From: JAYUHK01 sp043767025
GTDB taxonomy: Bacteria; Bacteroidota; Bacteroidia; Chitinophagales; Saprospiraceae
Reading direction: 5' to 3'
Assembly: GCA_043767025.1 (NCBI GenBank)
Contig: JAYUHK010000152.1
Location: 1 to 22,908, forward strand
DNA: 22,908 nt
The translations under genes and the position numbers were made by a program. Below the pieces are notes generated by a model. It did not search any database. It saw only the letters and a program-made list of their open reading frames with translations, and was not told the origin of the DNA. Positions 16,644 through 22,908 of this stretch are shown in pieces. The first letter of the stretch is position 1. Every line of letters begins with the position of its first letter.

Positions 16644-17879
16644 ATGCAGCAACTTTTGAACGATTATCGCGACAAGAAACCAGAAATTGTATTTGAATGG
16701 CACGACCACGAAACCGACGCCGAAGGTTGGGTGGTCATCAACTCTTTGAGGAATGGCGCAGCAGGCGGCGGCACTCGAATGAGATTGGGCTTGACGAAAA
16801 GCGAGGTAGTGTCGTTGGCAAAAGTAATGGAAATAAAATTTTCGGTTTGCGGTCCCGATATTGGCGGCGCAAAATCAGGCATCAACTTCGACCCCAACGA
16901 CCCACGCCGTACCGAAGTCTTACAACGCTGGTACAAGGCGGTTTTTCCTTTACTAAAAAGTTATTACGGCACTGGCGGCGACTTGAACGTAGATGAACTC
17001 AAAGACGTAATCCCGATTACTGAAGATTTGGGGCTTTGGCACCCGCAGGAGGGAATCGTAAATGGGCATTTTAATTCTGCAAAAGGCGAAAAAATCAATA
17101 TTATCGGTCAGTTGCGATACGGCTGCGCCAAAATAGTAGAAGATGCAGCTTATGTACCAGACGGACCCGATAAATATGCAGTAGCGGACTTGATAACAGG
17201 CTACGGAGTAGCGGAATCGGTGAAGCATTATTATCAGATTTTTCAGCAGACGGACGTGGTCGGCAAGCGAGCCATCGTACAAGGTTGGGGAAATGTGGCT
17301 TCCGCCGCCGCTTGTTACCTCGCTTTGGCGGGAGCCAAAATCGTGGGAATCATAGACCGCAACGGCGGACTGATAAAGGAAAATGGGTTCACGCTCGAAG
17401 AAATCAAAGCCCTCAACGCCGATAAGCGAGGAAATAAACTTATAGCCGACGGAATGCTGTCTTTTGAAGAAGTCAATACGAGGATTTGGAATCTTTCGGC
17501 AGAAATATTTATTCCGGGTGCAGCGTCCAAAATCGTGAGTGCAGCACAAGTTAATTCTATGATAGCCAACGGATTAGAGCTAATTTCTTGCGGGGCGAAT
17601 GTTCCATTCGTAGATGACAGTGTATTTTTTGGGGCAACCGCCCAAAATGCCGACGAAAGGATTAGTCTAATACCTGATTTTATAGCAAACTGCGGCATGG
17701 CTCGCGTGTTTGCTTATTTGATGAAAAAAGACGCTATTGTGACAGACCGCGCAATCTTCGCTGACGTATCCGAAACAATAAAAAATGCAATATTGGAACT
17801 ATTTAACGAAAATCCATCGCCCAAAAACCTGTCCAATAGAGCTTTATCGCTGTCGATGAAAAAATTATCTCGTTTTTGA
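16644..17879 (+). CDS. Glu/Leu/Phe/Val dehydrogenase family protein
   Basis: 411 aa, cytoplasmic NAD(P)-dependent amino-acid dehydrogenase that converts an amino acid to its 2-oxo acid plus ammonia. Seen: glycine-rich GGGTRMRLGL near residue 41, substrate-binding K65 (VMEIKFSV) and catalytic K77 in GGAKSGI, with the 12-residue spacing known from leucine dehydrogenase; D113 in YGTGGDLNVDE in the place of the catalytic Asp; Rossmann VQGWGNVASAAACYLALAGA, then D-R-N at the end of the second strand. The GGAKSGI form and length differ from classic glutamate dehydrogenase (~450 aa) and from leucine dehydrogenase (~365 aa); substrate is therefore not assigned. Start ATG 16644. A TAATTTCG box (16590-16597) with TTTA 20 bp upstream is a weak promoter candidate. 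It is a single gene following a strong terminator. Confidence 0.88.
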   Translation: MQQLLNDYRDKKPEIVFEWHDHETDAEGWVVINSLRNGAAGGGTRMRLGLTKSEVVSLAKVMEIKFSVCGPDIGGAKSGINFDPNDPRRTEVLQRWYKAVFPLLKSYYGTGGDLNVDELKDVIPITEDLGLWHPQEGIVNGHFNSAKGEKINIIGQLRYGCAKIVEDAAYVPDGPDKYAVADLITGYGVAESVKHYYQIFQQTDVVGKRAIVQGWGNVASAAACYLALAGAKIVGIIDRNGGLIKENGFTLEEIKALNADKRGNKLIADGMLSFEEVNTRIWNLSAEIFIPGAASKIVSAAQVNSMIANGLELISCGANVPFVDDSVFFGATAQNADERISLIPDFIANCGMARVFAYLMKKDAIVTDRAIFADVSETIKNAILELFNENPSPKNLSNRALSLSMKKLSRF

Positions 17880-17901
17880 GATACAATTAAAAAATAAATT
17901 A

Positions 17902-17909
17902 TACCTTTG
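17902..17909 (+). promoter_or_regulatory. Second candidate -7 box upstream of the OmpA-family gene
   Basis: TACCTTTG matches TAnnTTTG exactly; the nearest TTTTTG is 23 bp upstream, somewhat too far. If used, it would give a ~270-nt leader or a short RNA ahead of the OmpA-family gene. Confidence 0.3.
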
Positions 17910-17957
17910 CATATTGAGTTTGTGGTAATTTGTGACACAAACCAAGAGTAAAAAATC

Positions 17958-17989
17958 ACTTTGTGTAACTTTTGTGTAACTTTTATGTA
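17958..17989 (+). repeat. Three tandem ~11-bp units upstream of the OmpA promoter
   Basis: ACTTTGTGTA, ACTTTTGTGTA and ACTTTTATGTA follow each other directly, 28 bp before the -33 box of the OmpA-family promoter. Units of one helical turn next to a promoter suggest protein-binding sites. Confidence 0.55.
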
Positions 17990-18016
17990 GTTTCAGAAAA
18001 AAAACACGTCCGAGTA

Positions 18017-18047
18017 TTTGGTAATTCAAAAAATATACCTATTTTTG
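18017..18047 (+). promoter_or_regulatory. Bacteroidota promoter of the OmpA-family gene
   Basis: TTTG (18017-18020), a 19-bp spacer, then TATTTTTG (18040-18047): an exact fit to -33 TTTG and -7 TAnnTTTG. The start of transcription would be near 18053, leaving a leader of about 135 nt before the ATG at 18190. Confidence 0.75.
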
Positions 18048-18189
18048 CGTCGTGTTGAAATATACTGTCTTTAAATAACCTCAAAATTAGAACTAACGAT
18101 TATTTTATTTACTGAAAAATATTACTACATTCACGTTTTTAGATTTCTAAAAATTTTTTCAAAATTACAGTATAACACTTCTTTTTATT

Positions 18190-19869
18190 ATGACAAAAAA
18201 AATTAACATTCTCTTCTCTTTGGCAATGTTTGTTTCTTTCGCAAGTTTTGCGCAAGAAAGAGCCGCGGCTACAAAGATGATGACCCCAAGCACAACCATG
18301 TATCCTAAGCACCAGTGGGAATTAGGAATTCATGCGGGTACCACCTTCATAGTAGGTGACGTTGCGCCCCGTCCCGGATACGGTGTCGGACTTCACCTCA
18401 GAAGAGCTTTGGACTATCCAAGTTCAGTGCGTTTTGAGTTGAACTATCACAGAGCTTACGGCTTGGAGCCGCGTAACACAGGAGGTACTGACGGACCTTC
18501 TACTACCATCGCCAACATAGCAAGTATTTACAACTTCCCTGCTGGCGATGCTTTCCATGCTAATTATCGTACTACTTACATAGCGGGTTCTGCGCAGTTT
18601 TTGTACAGTTTGAATAGCTGGAATTACAAAAAACGCTTGCAACGCTACAATGTATATGGTTATGCAGGTGTTGGATTCAATGCGTTCAATGTAAAAACCG
18701 ATGCTAAAGGAGCAAATGGAGCTAAATATAATTTTACGGGTGCTACTCAAAATCAGTCTGACTTGAAAGCAATACTTGACGGCACCTACGAAACTGAAGT
18801 CAATTTGTACTCTCCGCACGATAGACCAGTAACTCTCGGTGGCGACCAAATCAGAACACTACAGTTGCATGCACAAATCGGTATTGGCATTTCTTTCAAA
18901 ATCAACAAAAATGTTAATTTGGGAATTGACCACCAAGCAAATATTTTGTTCGGCAACAATGCAGATATGTTGGACGGCTATCGCTTGAAAACGAGAAGCG
19001 GTATCGAAACTCAATATCGTGACGTGTTAAATTACACGAGTGTACGTTTGAACTTCAATCTTGGAAGTCGCAAAGAGGGTAGAACAGAGCCACTTTATTG
19101 GGCAAGTCCGATTGATGTTATCAATGACGACATCGCCGAATTGAAAGCGCGTCCGAAATTCGACCTTACTGACACAGATGGAGACGGCGTGATTGATATG
19201 TTCGACGTAGAAAAAGAATCTCCGGCAGGTTGCCCAGTAGATACTCGCGGTAAATTGTTGGATAGTGACAACGACGGCGTTCCAGATTGCAAAGACAAAG
19301 AGCCATACTCTCCACCGGGATATAAGGTAAACGCAGAAGGAATTGCACAAGTTCCAAAACCGTCTTATGCAACAGAAGGCGACGTGAACAGAATCGTAGA
19401 TGGTAAAATAGCAAATATCAAGATGCCAACGCAAACAACTACAATGAGCGGAGGAATGTCTGATTGGTTCTTACCTATGATACATTTTGATTTCGATAAG
19501 TCATACATCAAGCGTTCAGAGTTCGAGAAATTGCAACACGTTGCAACTGTCATGCAGCAAAACCCAAGCATCCGTGTGGTTGCTAATGGAAACACTGACG
19601 GACCTTCTTCTGACAGTTATAACAATAACTTGTCTTACAACCGTGCGCAAGAGTCTATCAATTATTTAGTTACTAAATATGGTATCTCTCGCGACCGTTT
19701 CATCTTGACTTACGATGGTGAGAACAAAACTTTGGTCAATACCAAGTCCAAAGAATATATCAACCGTCGTGTTGAGTTCCGTGTAGCCAAAGGAGAGTCA
19801 GAGATGCCTCGCCCAGATGGTAGAAGCGGTGGAAGAAAATTCAGCGGCAACAAAGACGCTGGTTTCTAA
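18190..19869 (+). CDS. OmpA-family outer-membrane protein with TSP type 3 repeats
   Basis: 559 aa. It has a signal peptide (residues 1-21, MTKKINILFSLAMF, cut near SFAQ), then a ~300-residue outer-membrane beta-barrel region with alternating strands (YNVYGYAGVGFNAF; INKNVNLGIDHQANILFG). At 328-375 lie thrombospondin type 3 calcium-binding repeats (DTDGDGVIDMFD; DSDNDGVPDCKD) around GCPVD. From about 430 to 545 is an OmpA C-terminal peptidoglycan-binding domain: IHFDFDKSYI, NLSYNRAQESINYLV, and the end NRRVEFRV. The usual GHTD loop reads GNTDGPSSD. Such proteins tie the outer membrane to the cell wall; some relatives belong to the T9SS/gliding apparatus, but that is not shown here. It has a clear promoter and terminator of its own, as expected for an abundant envelope protein. 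Confidence 0.95.
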   Translation: MTKKINILFSLAMFVSFASFAQERAAATKMMTPSTTMYPKHQWELGIHAGTTFIVGDVAPRPGYGVGLHLRRALDYPSSVRFELNYHRAYGLEPRNTGGTDGPSTTIANIASIYNFPAGDAFHANYRTTYIAGSAQFLYSLNSWNYKKRLQRYNVYGYAGVGFNAFNVKTDAKGANGAKYNFTGATQNQSDLKAILDGTYETEVNLYSPHDRPVTLGGDQIRTLQLHAQIGIGISFKINKNVNLGIDHQANILFGNNADMLDGYRLKTRSGIETQYRDVLNYTSVRLNFNLGSRKEGRTEPLYWASPIDVINDDIAELKARPKFDLTDTDGDGVIDMFDVEKESPAGCPVDTRGKLLDSDNDGVPDCKDKEPYSPPGYKVNAEGIAQVPKPSYATEGDVNRIVDGKIANIKMPTQTTTMSGGMSDWFLPMIHFDFDKSYIKRSEFEKLQHVATVMQQNPSIRVVANGNTDGPSSDSYNNNLSYNRAQESINYLVTKYGISRDRFILTYDGENKTLVNTKSKEYINRRVEFRVAKGESEMPRPDGRSGGRKFSGNKDAGF

Positions 19870-19884
19870 AAAAATATTTTAAAT

Positions 19885-19926
19885 TAAAAAAGGCTTATCG
19901 GTTTCGACTGATAAGCCTTTTTTTTT
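19885..19926 (+). terminator. Intrinsic terminator after the OmpA-family gene
   Basis: A6 then GGCTTATC (19892-19899), a 10-base loop, GATAAGCC (19910-19917), then nine T. It starts 16 bp after the stop codon. Confidence 0.93.
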
Positions 19927-19973
19927 GTAAAAAAGTGTTACTTTCGCTTTCGCATTTTATTTTAGGAATGTAT

Positions 19974-20096
19974 CTAAAATAAACTACTCATTTTTTCTGC
20001 TATATTAAGACCAATCACTGCGTTATTTTTTCGTTTCAACGCGCTGCCGTTGCGCCTCAAAAATGCCTTGTTATTGATTGAATTAATTGGAAAAAA
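19974..20096 (-). other. GC-richer islet with a short open frame on the minus strand, possible dispersed element
   Basis: Between the OmpA terminator and the symporter gene lies a stretch that stands out in base composition from its AT-rich surroundings. On the minus strand it is open for about 40 codons (including AFLRRNGSALKRKNN and IGLNIAEKMSSLF) and closes with TAG (19974-19976), but no start codon lies after the upstream TAA. It could be the tail of a lost gene or part of a dispersed repeat. I do not assign a function. Confidence 0.35.
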
Positions 20097-20149
20097 TTAA
20101 GTATCTTGTTTTTTCTTCATTCCTTATAACCGATTTTTATTGAAAATTT

Positions 20150-21598
20150 ATGAAAAAAATACTCAACTATTCGTTGCTGCTACTGCCGCTCGTGCTGCTG
20201 CTCCAATGCCTGACGACTTTCAAGTGGCTTTATATTTCAGACGAAATAATGATTTTTGCGCGCTGGTTGAGTTGGGTGTTGCTCGCTTTATATGGCTACA
20301 AAACCGATAAAAGTATTACCTTTTGGATTATGTTGAGTATGTTTATAGGAGCTGAAATTGGGTACGACTTTCCAGTCGTAGCCAAAAATCTGCAAGTGTT
20401 GAGCAAAATATTTATGAAACTCATCAAATGTGTCATCGCACCTTTACTGTTCGGCACTTTGGTAGTCGGTATTGCGGGACATTCTGATATGAAACAGGTC
20501 GGGCGGATGGGCGTAAAAGCCCTAATTTATTTCGAGGTCGTCACCACTATTGCCCTGTTTATTGGTTTGGGGGCGATTAATTTTACGAAAGTTGGCTACG
20601 GTATTTCTGCACCAACTACCGCAGGAAAGACCGATACGGTCGCCGTCGCGCTGCTTACGGCGGTCGTACAAGCCGATAAATCTACCAAGCTCATCACTCC
20701 CGATGGTAGAGAGCTTAATTTGCAGTCCAAAGCTATCCCCAAACAAGACTGGCAGGAAATCGTGCTGCACACATTTCCCGAAAATATTGCGAAATCCATC
20801 GCCGAAGGTCAGGTACTCCAAATCGTTGTTTTTTGCCTACTTTTTGCATTTGGACTGACGCAAATACCGCAAGAAAAGAAAAAATCGGTACTCGGTTTTT
20901 GTGAGAGCTTATCGGAAGTGATGTTCAAATTTACCAAAATTATCATGTATTTTGCTCCCATAGGAGTCGGCGGTGCCATGGCATACACTATCGGGACGAT
21001 GGGAATTGATATTTTCAAAAACCTTCTCGGATTGGTCGCCACCCTTTATTTGGCGTTGATTTTCTTTATTTTGGGCGTGCTTTTGCCCATCGCGCTCTAC
21101 ATCAAGCTGCCGATACGAAAATTTCTAAAAGCCGTCGCCGAACCCGCTTCGCTGGCTTTCGCCACCGCGAGCTCGGAGGCGGCTTTGGCAAGTGCCATCA
21201 AAAATATGGAGGAATTTGGTATCCCCAATAAGGTAGTTGCGTTTGTGCTGCCGACGGGTTACACATTCAATTTGGACGGTACTACACTGTATCTGTCGCT
21301 GGCGAGTGTTTTTGTGGCGCAGGCGGCGGGCATCGAGATGAGTTTTGGTACGCAGTTGGTGATGGTTTTTACGCTTATGCTGACGAGTAAAGGCGTAGCA
21401 GGTGTGGCTCGCGCATCACTGATTATCTTGGCGGGGACGGCTTCTTCGTTTGGCTTACCGGATTGGCCCATAGCGGCTATCTTGGGTGTAGATGCGCTGA
21501 TGGATATGGCGCGCACGTCGGTCAATGTCATCGGGAATAGTCTGGCTACCGTTTTTGTGGCTTGGTGGGAGGGCGAATGGAAGGCTGAACAGACATAA
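20150..21598 (+). CDS. Dicarboxylate/amino acid:cation symporter (DAACS family)
   Basis: 482 aa, inner-membrane carrier of glutamate, aspartate or C4-dicarboxylates coupled to Na+ or H+. Seen: multiple N-terminal membrane segments; the HP1 serine motif in FATASSEAALASAIKNMEE (~335-355); TM7 motif N374-L-D-G-T-T (NMDGT equivalent); HP2 region KGVAGVARASLIILAG; and TM8 D448-ALM-D452-MA-R455-T456-SV-N459-VIG-N463. The Arg that pairs with the side-chain carboxylate in Glt_Ph (R397) is kept, so an acidic substrate is likely. The Glt_Ph D405 sodium ligand is Asn here, as I recall for E. coli DctA, which leaves the coupling ion open. A ~75-residue polar insert (about 148-222) lies between TM segments, longer than in Glt_Ph. 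thyA follows after 30 bp. Confidence 0.93.
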   Translation: MKKILNYSLLLLPLVLLLQCLTTFKWLYISDEIMIFARWLSWVLLALYGYKTDKSITFWIMLSMFIGAEIGYDFPVVAKNLQVLSKIFMKLIKCVIAPLLFGTLVVGIAGHSDMKQVGRMGVKALIYFEVVTTIALFIGLGAINFTKVGYGISAPTTAGKTDTVAVALLTAVVQADKSTKLITPDGRELNLQSKAIPKQDWQEIVLHTFPENIAKSIAEGQVLQIVVFCLLFAFGLTQIPQEKKKSVLGFCESLSEVMFKFTKIIMYFAPIGVGGAMAYTIGTMGIDIFKNLLGLVATLYLALIFFILGVLLPIALYIKLPIRKFLKAVAEPASLAFATASSEAALASAIKNMEEFGIPNKVVAFVLPTGYTFNLDGTTLYLSLASVFVAQAAGIEMSFGTQLVMVFTLMLTSKGVAGVARASLIILAGTASSFGLPDWPIAAILGVDALMDMARTSVNVIGNSLATVFVAWWEGEWKAEQT

Positions 21599-21628
21599 AA
21601 ATTGAAAAAAGTTAAAATTTGTGACATT

Positions 21629-22423
21629 ATGCAACAATACCACGATTTACTAAAACACATCTTACAAAATGGTGCGCAAAAAGGCGACCGCACCGGCACG
21701 GGGACTTTGAGCGTCTTCGGCTACCAAACTCGTTTTGACTTGAGCGATGGATTTCCGTTATTGACGACCAAAAAAATTCACTTAAAATCAGTTATTTACG
21801 AACTATTGTGGTTTTTGAAAGGCGACACCAACGTACATTTTCTCCAAAAAAATGGCGTAAATATCTGGAACGAATGGGCGGACGAGCGTGGAGAGTTGGG
21901 TCCTGTGTATGGCAAACAGTGGCGCAGTTGGGCAATAGGCGATGGCAAATCAATAGACCAAATCACGGACGTTGTCCAACAGTTGAAGCAAAATCCCAAC
22001 AGTCGCCGCATGATAGTGTCGGCTTGGAATCCTTCGGATATAGAAGAAATGGCGCTGCCGCCTTGTCACTGCCTGTTTCAATTTTATGTTTCGGACGGCA
22101 AACTTTCGTGCCAACTTTATCAACGCTCCGCCGACGCTTTTTTGGGCGTGCCGTTCAATATTGCGTCCTACGCGTTGCTGACGATGATGATGGCGCAAGT
22201 CTGCGGCTTGCAAGTGGGCGATTTCGTCCACACTTTTGGCGATTTGCATCTCTACAACAACCACATCGAGCAAGCGGAATTGCAGCTTTCTCGGGCTTTG
22301 CGACCACTTCCCAAGCTCTTGCTGAATCCGCAAGTCCAGCATATTTTAGATTTTCAGTACTCCGACTTCACGCTCTCTGACTACGATCCACACCCACACA
22401 TTGCCGCCAAAGTAGCCGTCTGA
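21629..22423 (+). CDS. thyA: Thymidylate synthase ThyA
   Basis: 264 aa, the same length as the E. coli enzyme. It methylates dUMP to dTMP with 5,10-methylene-tetrahydrofolate, in the cytoplasm. Key residues stand at E. coli numbers: R21 (GDRTGTGT), R126-R127 (NSRRMIV), catalytic C146 in ALPPCHCLFQF, D169 and N177 (RSADAFLGVPFNIASY), and HTFGDLHLYNNH near the C-terminus; the end HIAAKVAV matches the family. ATG 21629 is chosen; a TTG lies in frame at 21602 but would add nine lysine-rich residues absent from the family. The start follows directly on a TTTGTGACATT word. It is 30 bp after the symporter stop, so probably co-transcribed. No dihydrofolate reductase gene follows, unlike many thyA loci. 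Confidence 0.97.
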   Translation: MQQYHDLLKHILQNGAQKGDRTGTGTLSVFGYQTRFDLSDGFPLLTTKKIHLKSVIYELLWFLKGDTNVHFLQKNGVNIWNEWADERGELGPVYGKQWRSWAIGDGKSIDQITDVVQQLKQNPNSRRMIVSAWNPSDIEEMALPPCHCLFQFYVSDGKLSCQLYQRSADAFLGVPFNIASYALLTMMMAQVCGLQVGDFVHTFGDLHLYNNHIEQAELQLSRALRPLPKLLLNPQVQHILDFQYSDFTLSDYDPHPHIAAKVAV

Positions 22424-22443
22424 AAGAGCTACTTATTTTTTTT
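22409..22443 (+). terminator. Probable intrinsic terminator overlapping the thyA stop codon
   Basis: AAGTAGC (22410-22416) pairs with GCTACTT (22428-22434) around an 11-base loop holding the TGA stop, followed by A and eight T. The stem is only 7 bp, but the T-run is good. Confidence 0.55.
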
Positions 22444-22529
22444 ATTTCTATGAAATTAGCTGCGAAATAATTAGAAAAGTAAATCAATCTTATCGTGAGG
22501 AATGAAGAGAAAATAAGGTACTGAATATT

Positions 22530-22690
22530 ATGACCCAAAAGACAAGTCAGAATACAGTAACTTATTTTGGACGCGTTCCTAATAGGAAGAAAGTAAAGAA
22601 AAATGGCGTTTAAAAAACTGGGAAACAGAATTTTTTGTGCCGAAACTGTAAAAATAGTTTCAATACATCGGTGTAAATCACGGAGCAAAT
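22530..22690 (+). pseudogene. Relic of an IS1-family InsA-type transposase (zinc-finger region)
   Basis: From ATG 22530 the frame reads MTQKTSQNTVTYFGRV, then RKKVKKNGV, a TAA stop (22611-22613), and KTGKQNFLCRNCKNSF. The part KNG...GKQ.(F/Y).C..C matches the InsA zinc-ribbon of IS1 elements (E. coli InsA has VVRNG...GHQRYLCSHC). The first CxxC knuckle is lost, the frame is stopped after 27 codons, and the continuation FQYIGVNHGANPS lies in the -1 frame from 22658. So it is a short, inactivated fragment; no InsB part and no terminal inverted repeats are seen. It ends at or just before the 108-bp repeat at 22696. The call rests on motif reading only. Confidence 0.5.
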
Positions 22691-22695
22691 CCATC

Positions 22696-22803
22696 TAAGT
22701 TCTTACACTTAAATAGTTGACATTTATTATACGATATAATTCGTTGATTTTCAATAGTTTATGACGACTCAAAATTAAAAACTAAAAACTTATAACTACT
22801 TAA
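22696..22803 (+). repeat. Interspersed 108-bp repeat, copy 2
   Basis: Same orientation as copy 1 at 1002-1109, about 91% identical (10 mismatches in 108 bp). It lies directly downstream of the transposase relic and upstream of two GC-rich palindromes. No reading frame. Confidence 0.85.
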
Positions 22804-22825
22804 GTAAATAAACAGTTTTACAACC

Positions 22826-22893
22826 TGATGCCAAAGGCATCAAACATTTATAGAAAAATATATGGTACATCGCGTCCGACCCCGAAGGGGTCG
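22826..22893. repeat. Pair of GC-rich palindromes, REP-like
   Basis: TGATGCC-AAA-GGCATCA (22826-22842) and CGACCCC-GAA-GGGGTCG (22877-22893) are perfect 7-bp hairpins with 3-base loops, 34 bp apart, in an otherwise AT-rich stretch. They lie in a gene-free region after thyA with no T-run, so terminators are unlikely. They look like units of a palindromic extragenic repeat family, and the array may continue past the window end. Confidence 0.65.
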
Positions 22894-22908
22894 CAGATAT
22901 AGGGCATT

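Noticed and set aside
21602..21628. TTG start for thyA
   Set aside because: ATG 21629 gives exactly the 264-aa family length and places all key residues at E. coli numbering.
22368..22694. 108-codon minus-strand frame after thyA
   Set aside because: It overlaps the thyA end, the terminator and the transposase relic and is rich in Phe/Ile/Ser as expected for AT-rich non-coding sequence.

Overview
The window comes from a Bacteroidota bacterium, most likely a Cytophagales/Saprospirales/Chitinophagales-like lineage; the species cannot be named from sequence alone. Three reasons: three secreted proteins end in a type IX secretion (T9SS) type A sorting domain (SPNP/VPNP start, C-terminal KL/KE tail); the promoters that can be read fit the Bacteroidota -33 TTTG / -7 TAnnTTTG pattern; and the gene families (TrxB-like ferredoxin-NADP reductase, OmpA with thrombospondin type 3 repeats, Glu/Leu/Phe/Val dehydrogenase) are typical of the phylum.

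Layout. 1-2310: two minus-strand T9SS cargo genes with one copy of a 108-bp interspersed repeat between them. 2438-4262: plus-strand di-haem cytochrome c peroxidase and a PaaG-like enoyl-CoA hydratase/isomerase. 4277-7827: minus-strand murB, ferredoxin/flavodoxin-NADP reductase and folC. 7943-8188: a small plus-strand membrane protein of unknown function, convergent with a minus-strand cluster (8196-11048) that reads rseP, pentapeptide-repeat protein, MBL-fold hydrolase. 11499-16406: a 1635-aa secreted zinc metalloprotease with 12 fibronectin type III domains and a T9SS tail, closed by a strong terminator. 16644-17879: amino-acid dehydrogenase. 18190-19869: OmpA-family outer-membrane protein with the clearest promoter and terminator of the window. 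20150-22423: a glutamate/dicarboxylate symporter followed 30 bp later by thyA. 22424-22908: no intact gene; an IS1-type transposase relic, the second repeat copy and two GC-rich palindromes.

Most genes are housekeeping (cell wall, folate/thymidylate, redox, envelope proteolysis) mixed with T9SS export cargo. I see no CRISPR array, tRNA, rRNA, intact insertion sequence, prophage or defence system. The most notable unexplained signal is a short word, TGTGACA (usually TTTGTGACA), present 18 times on the two strands against about 3 expected by my hand estimate, both inside and between genes, once as a perfect inverted pair over a promoter. It looks like a genome-wide signal word (uptake, recombination or methylation type) and deserves a genome-scale count.
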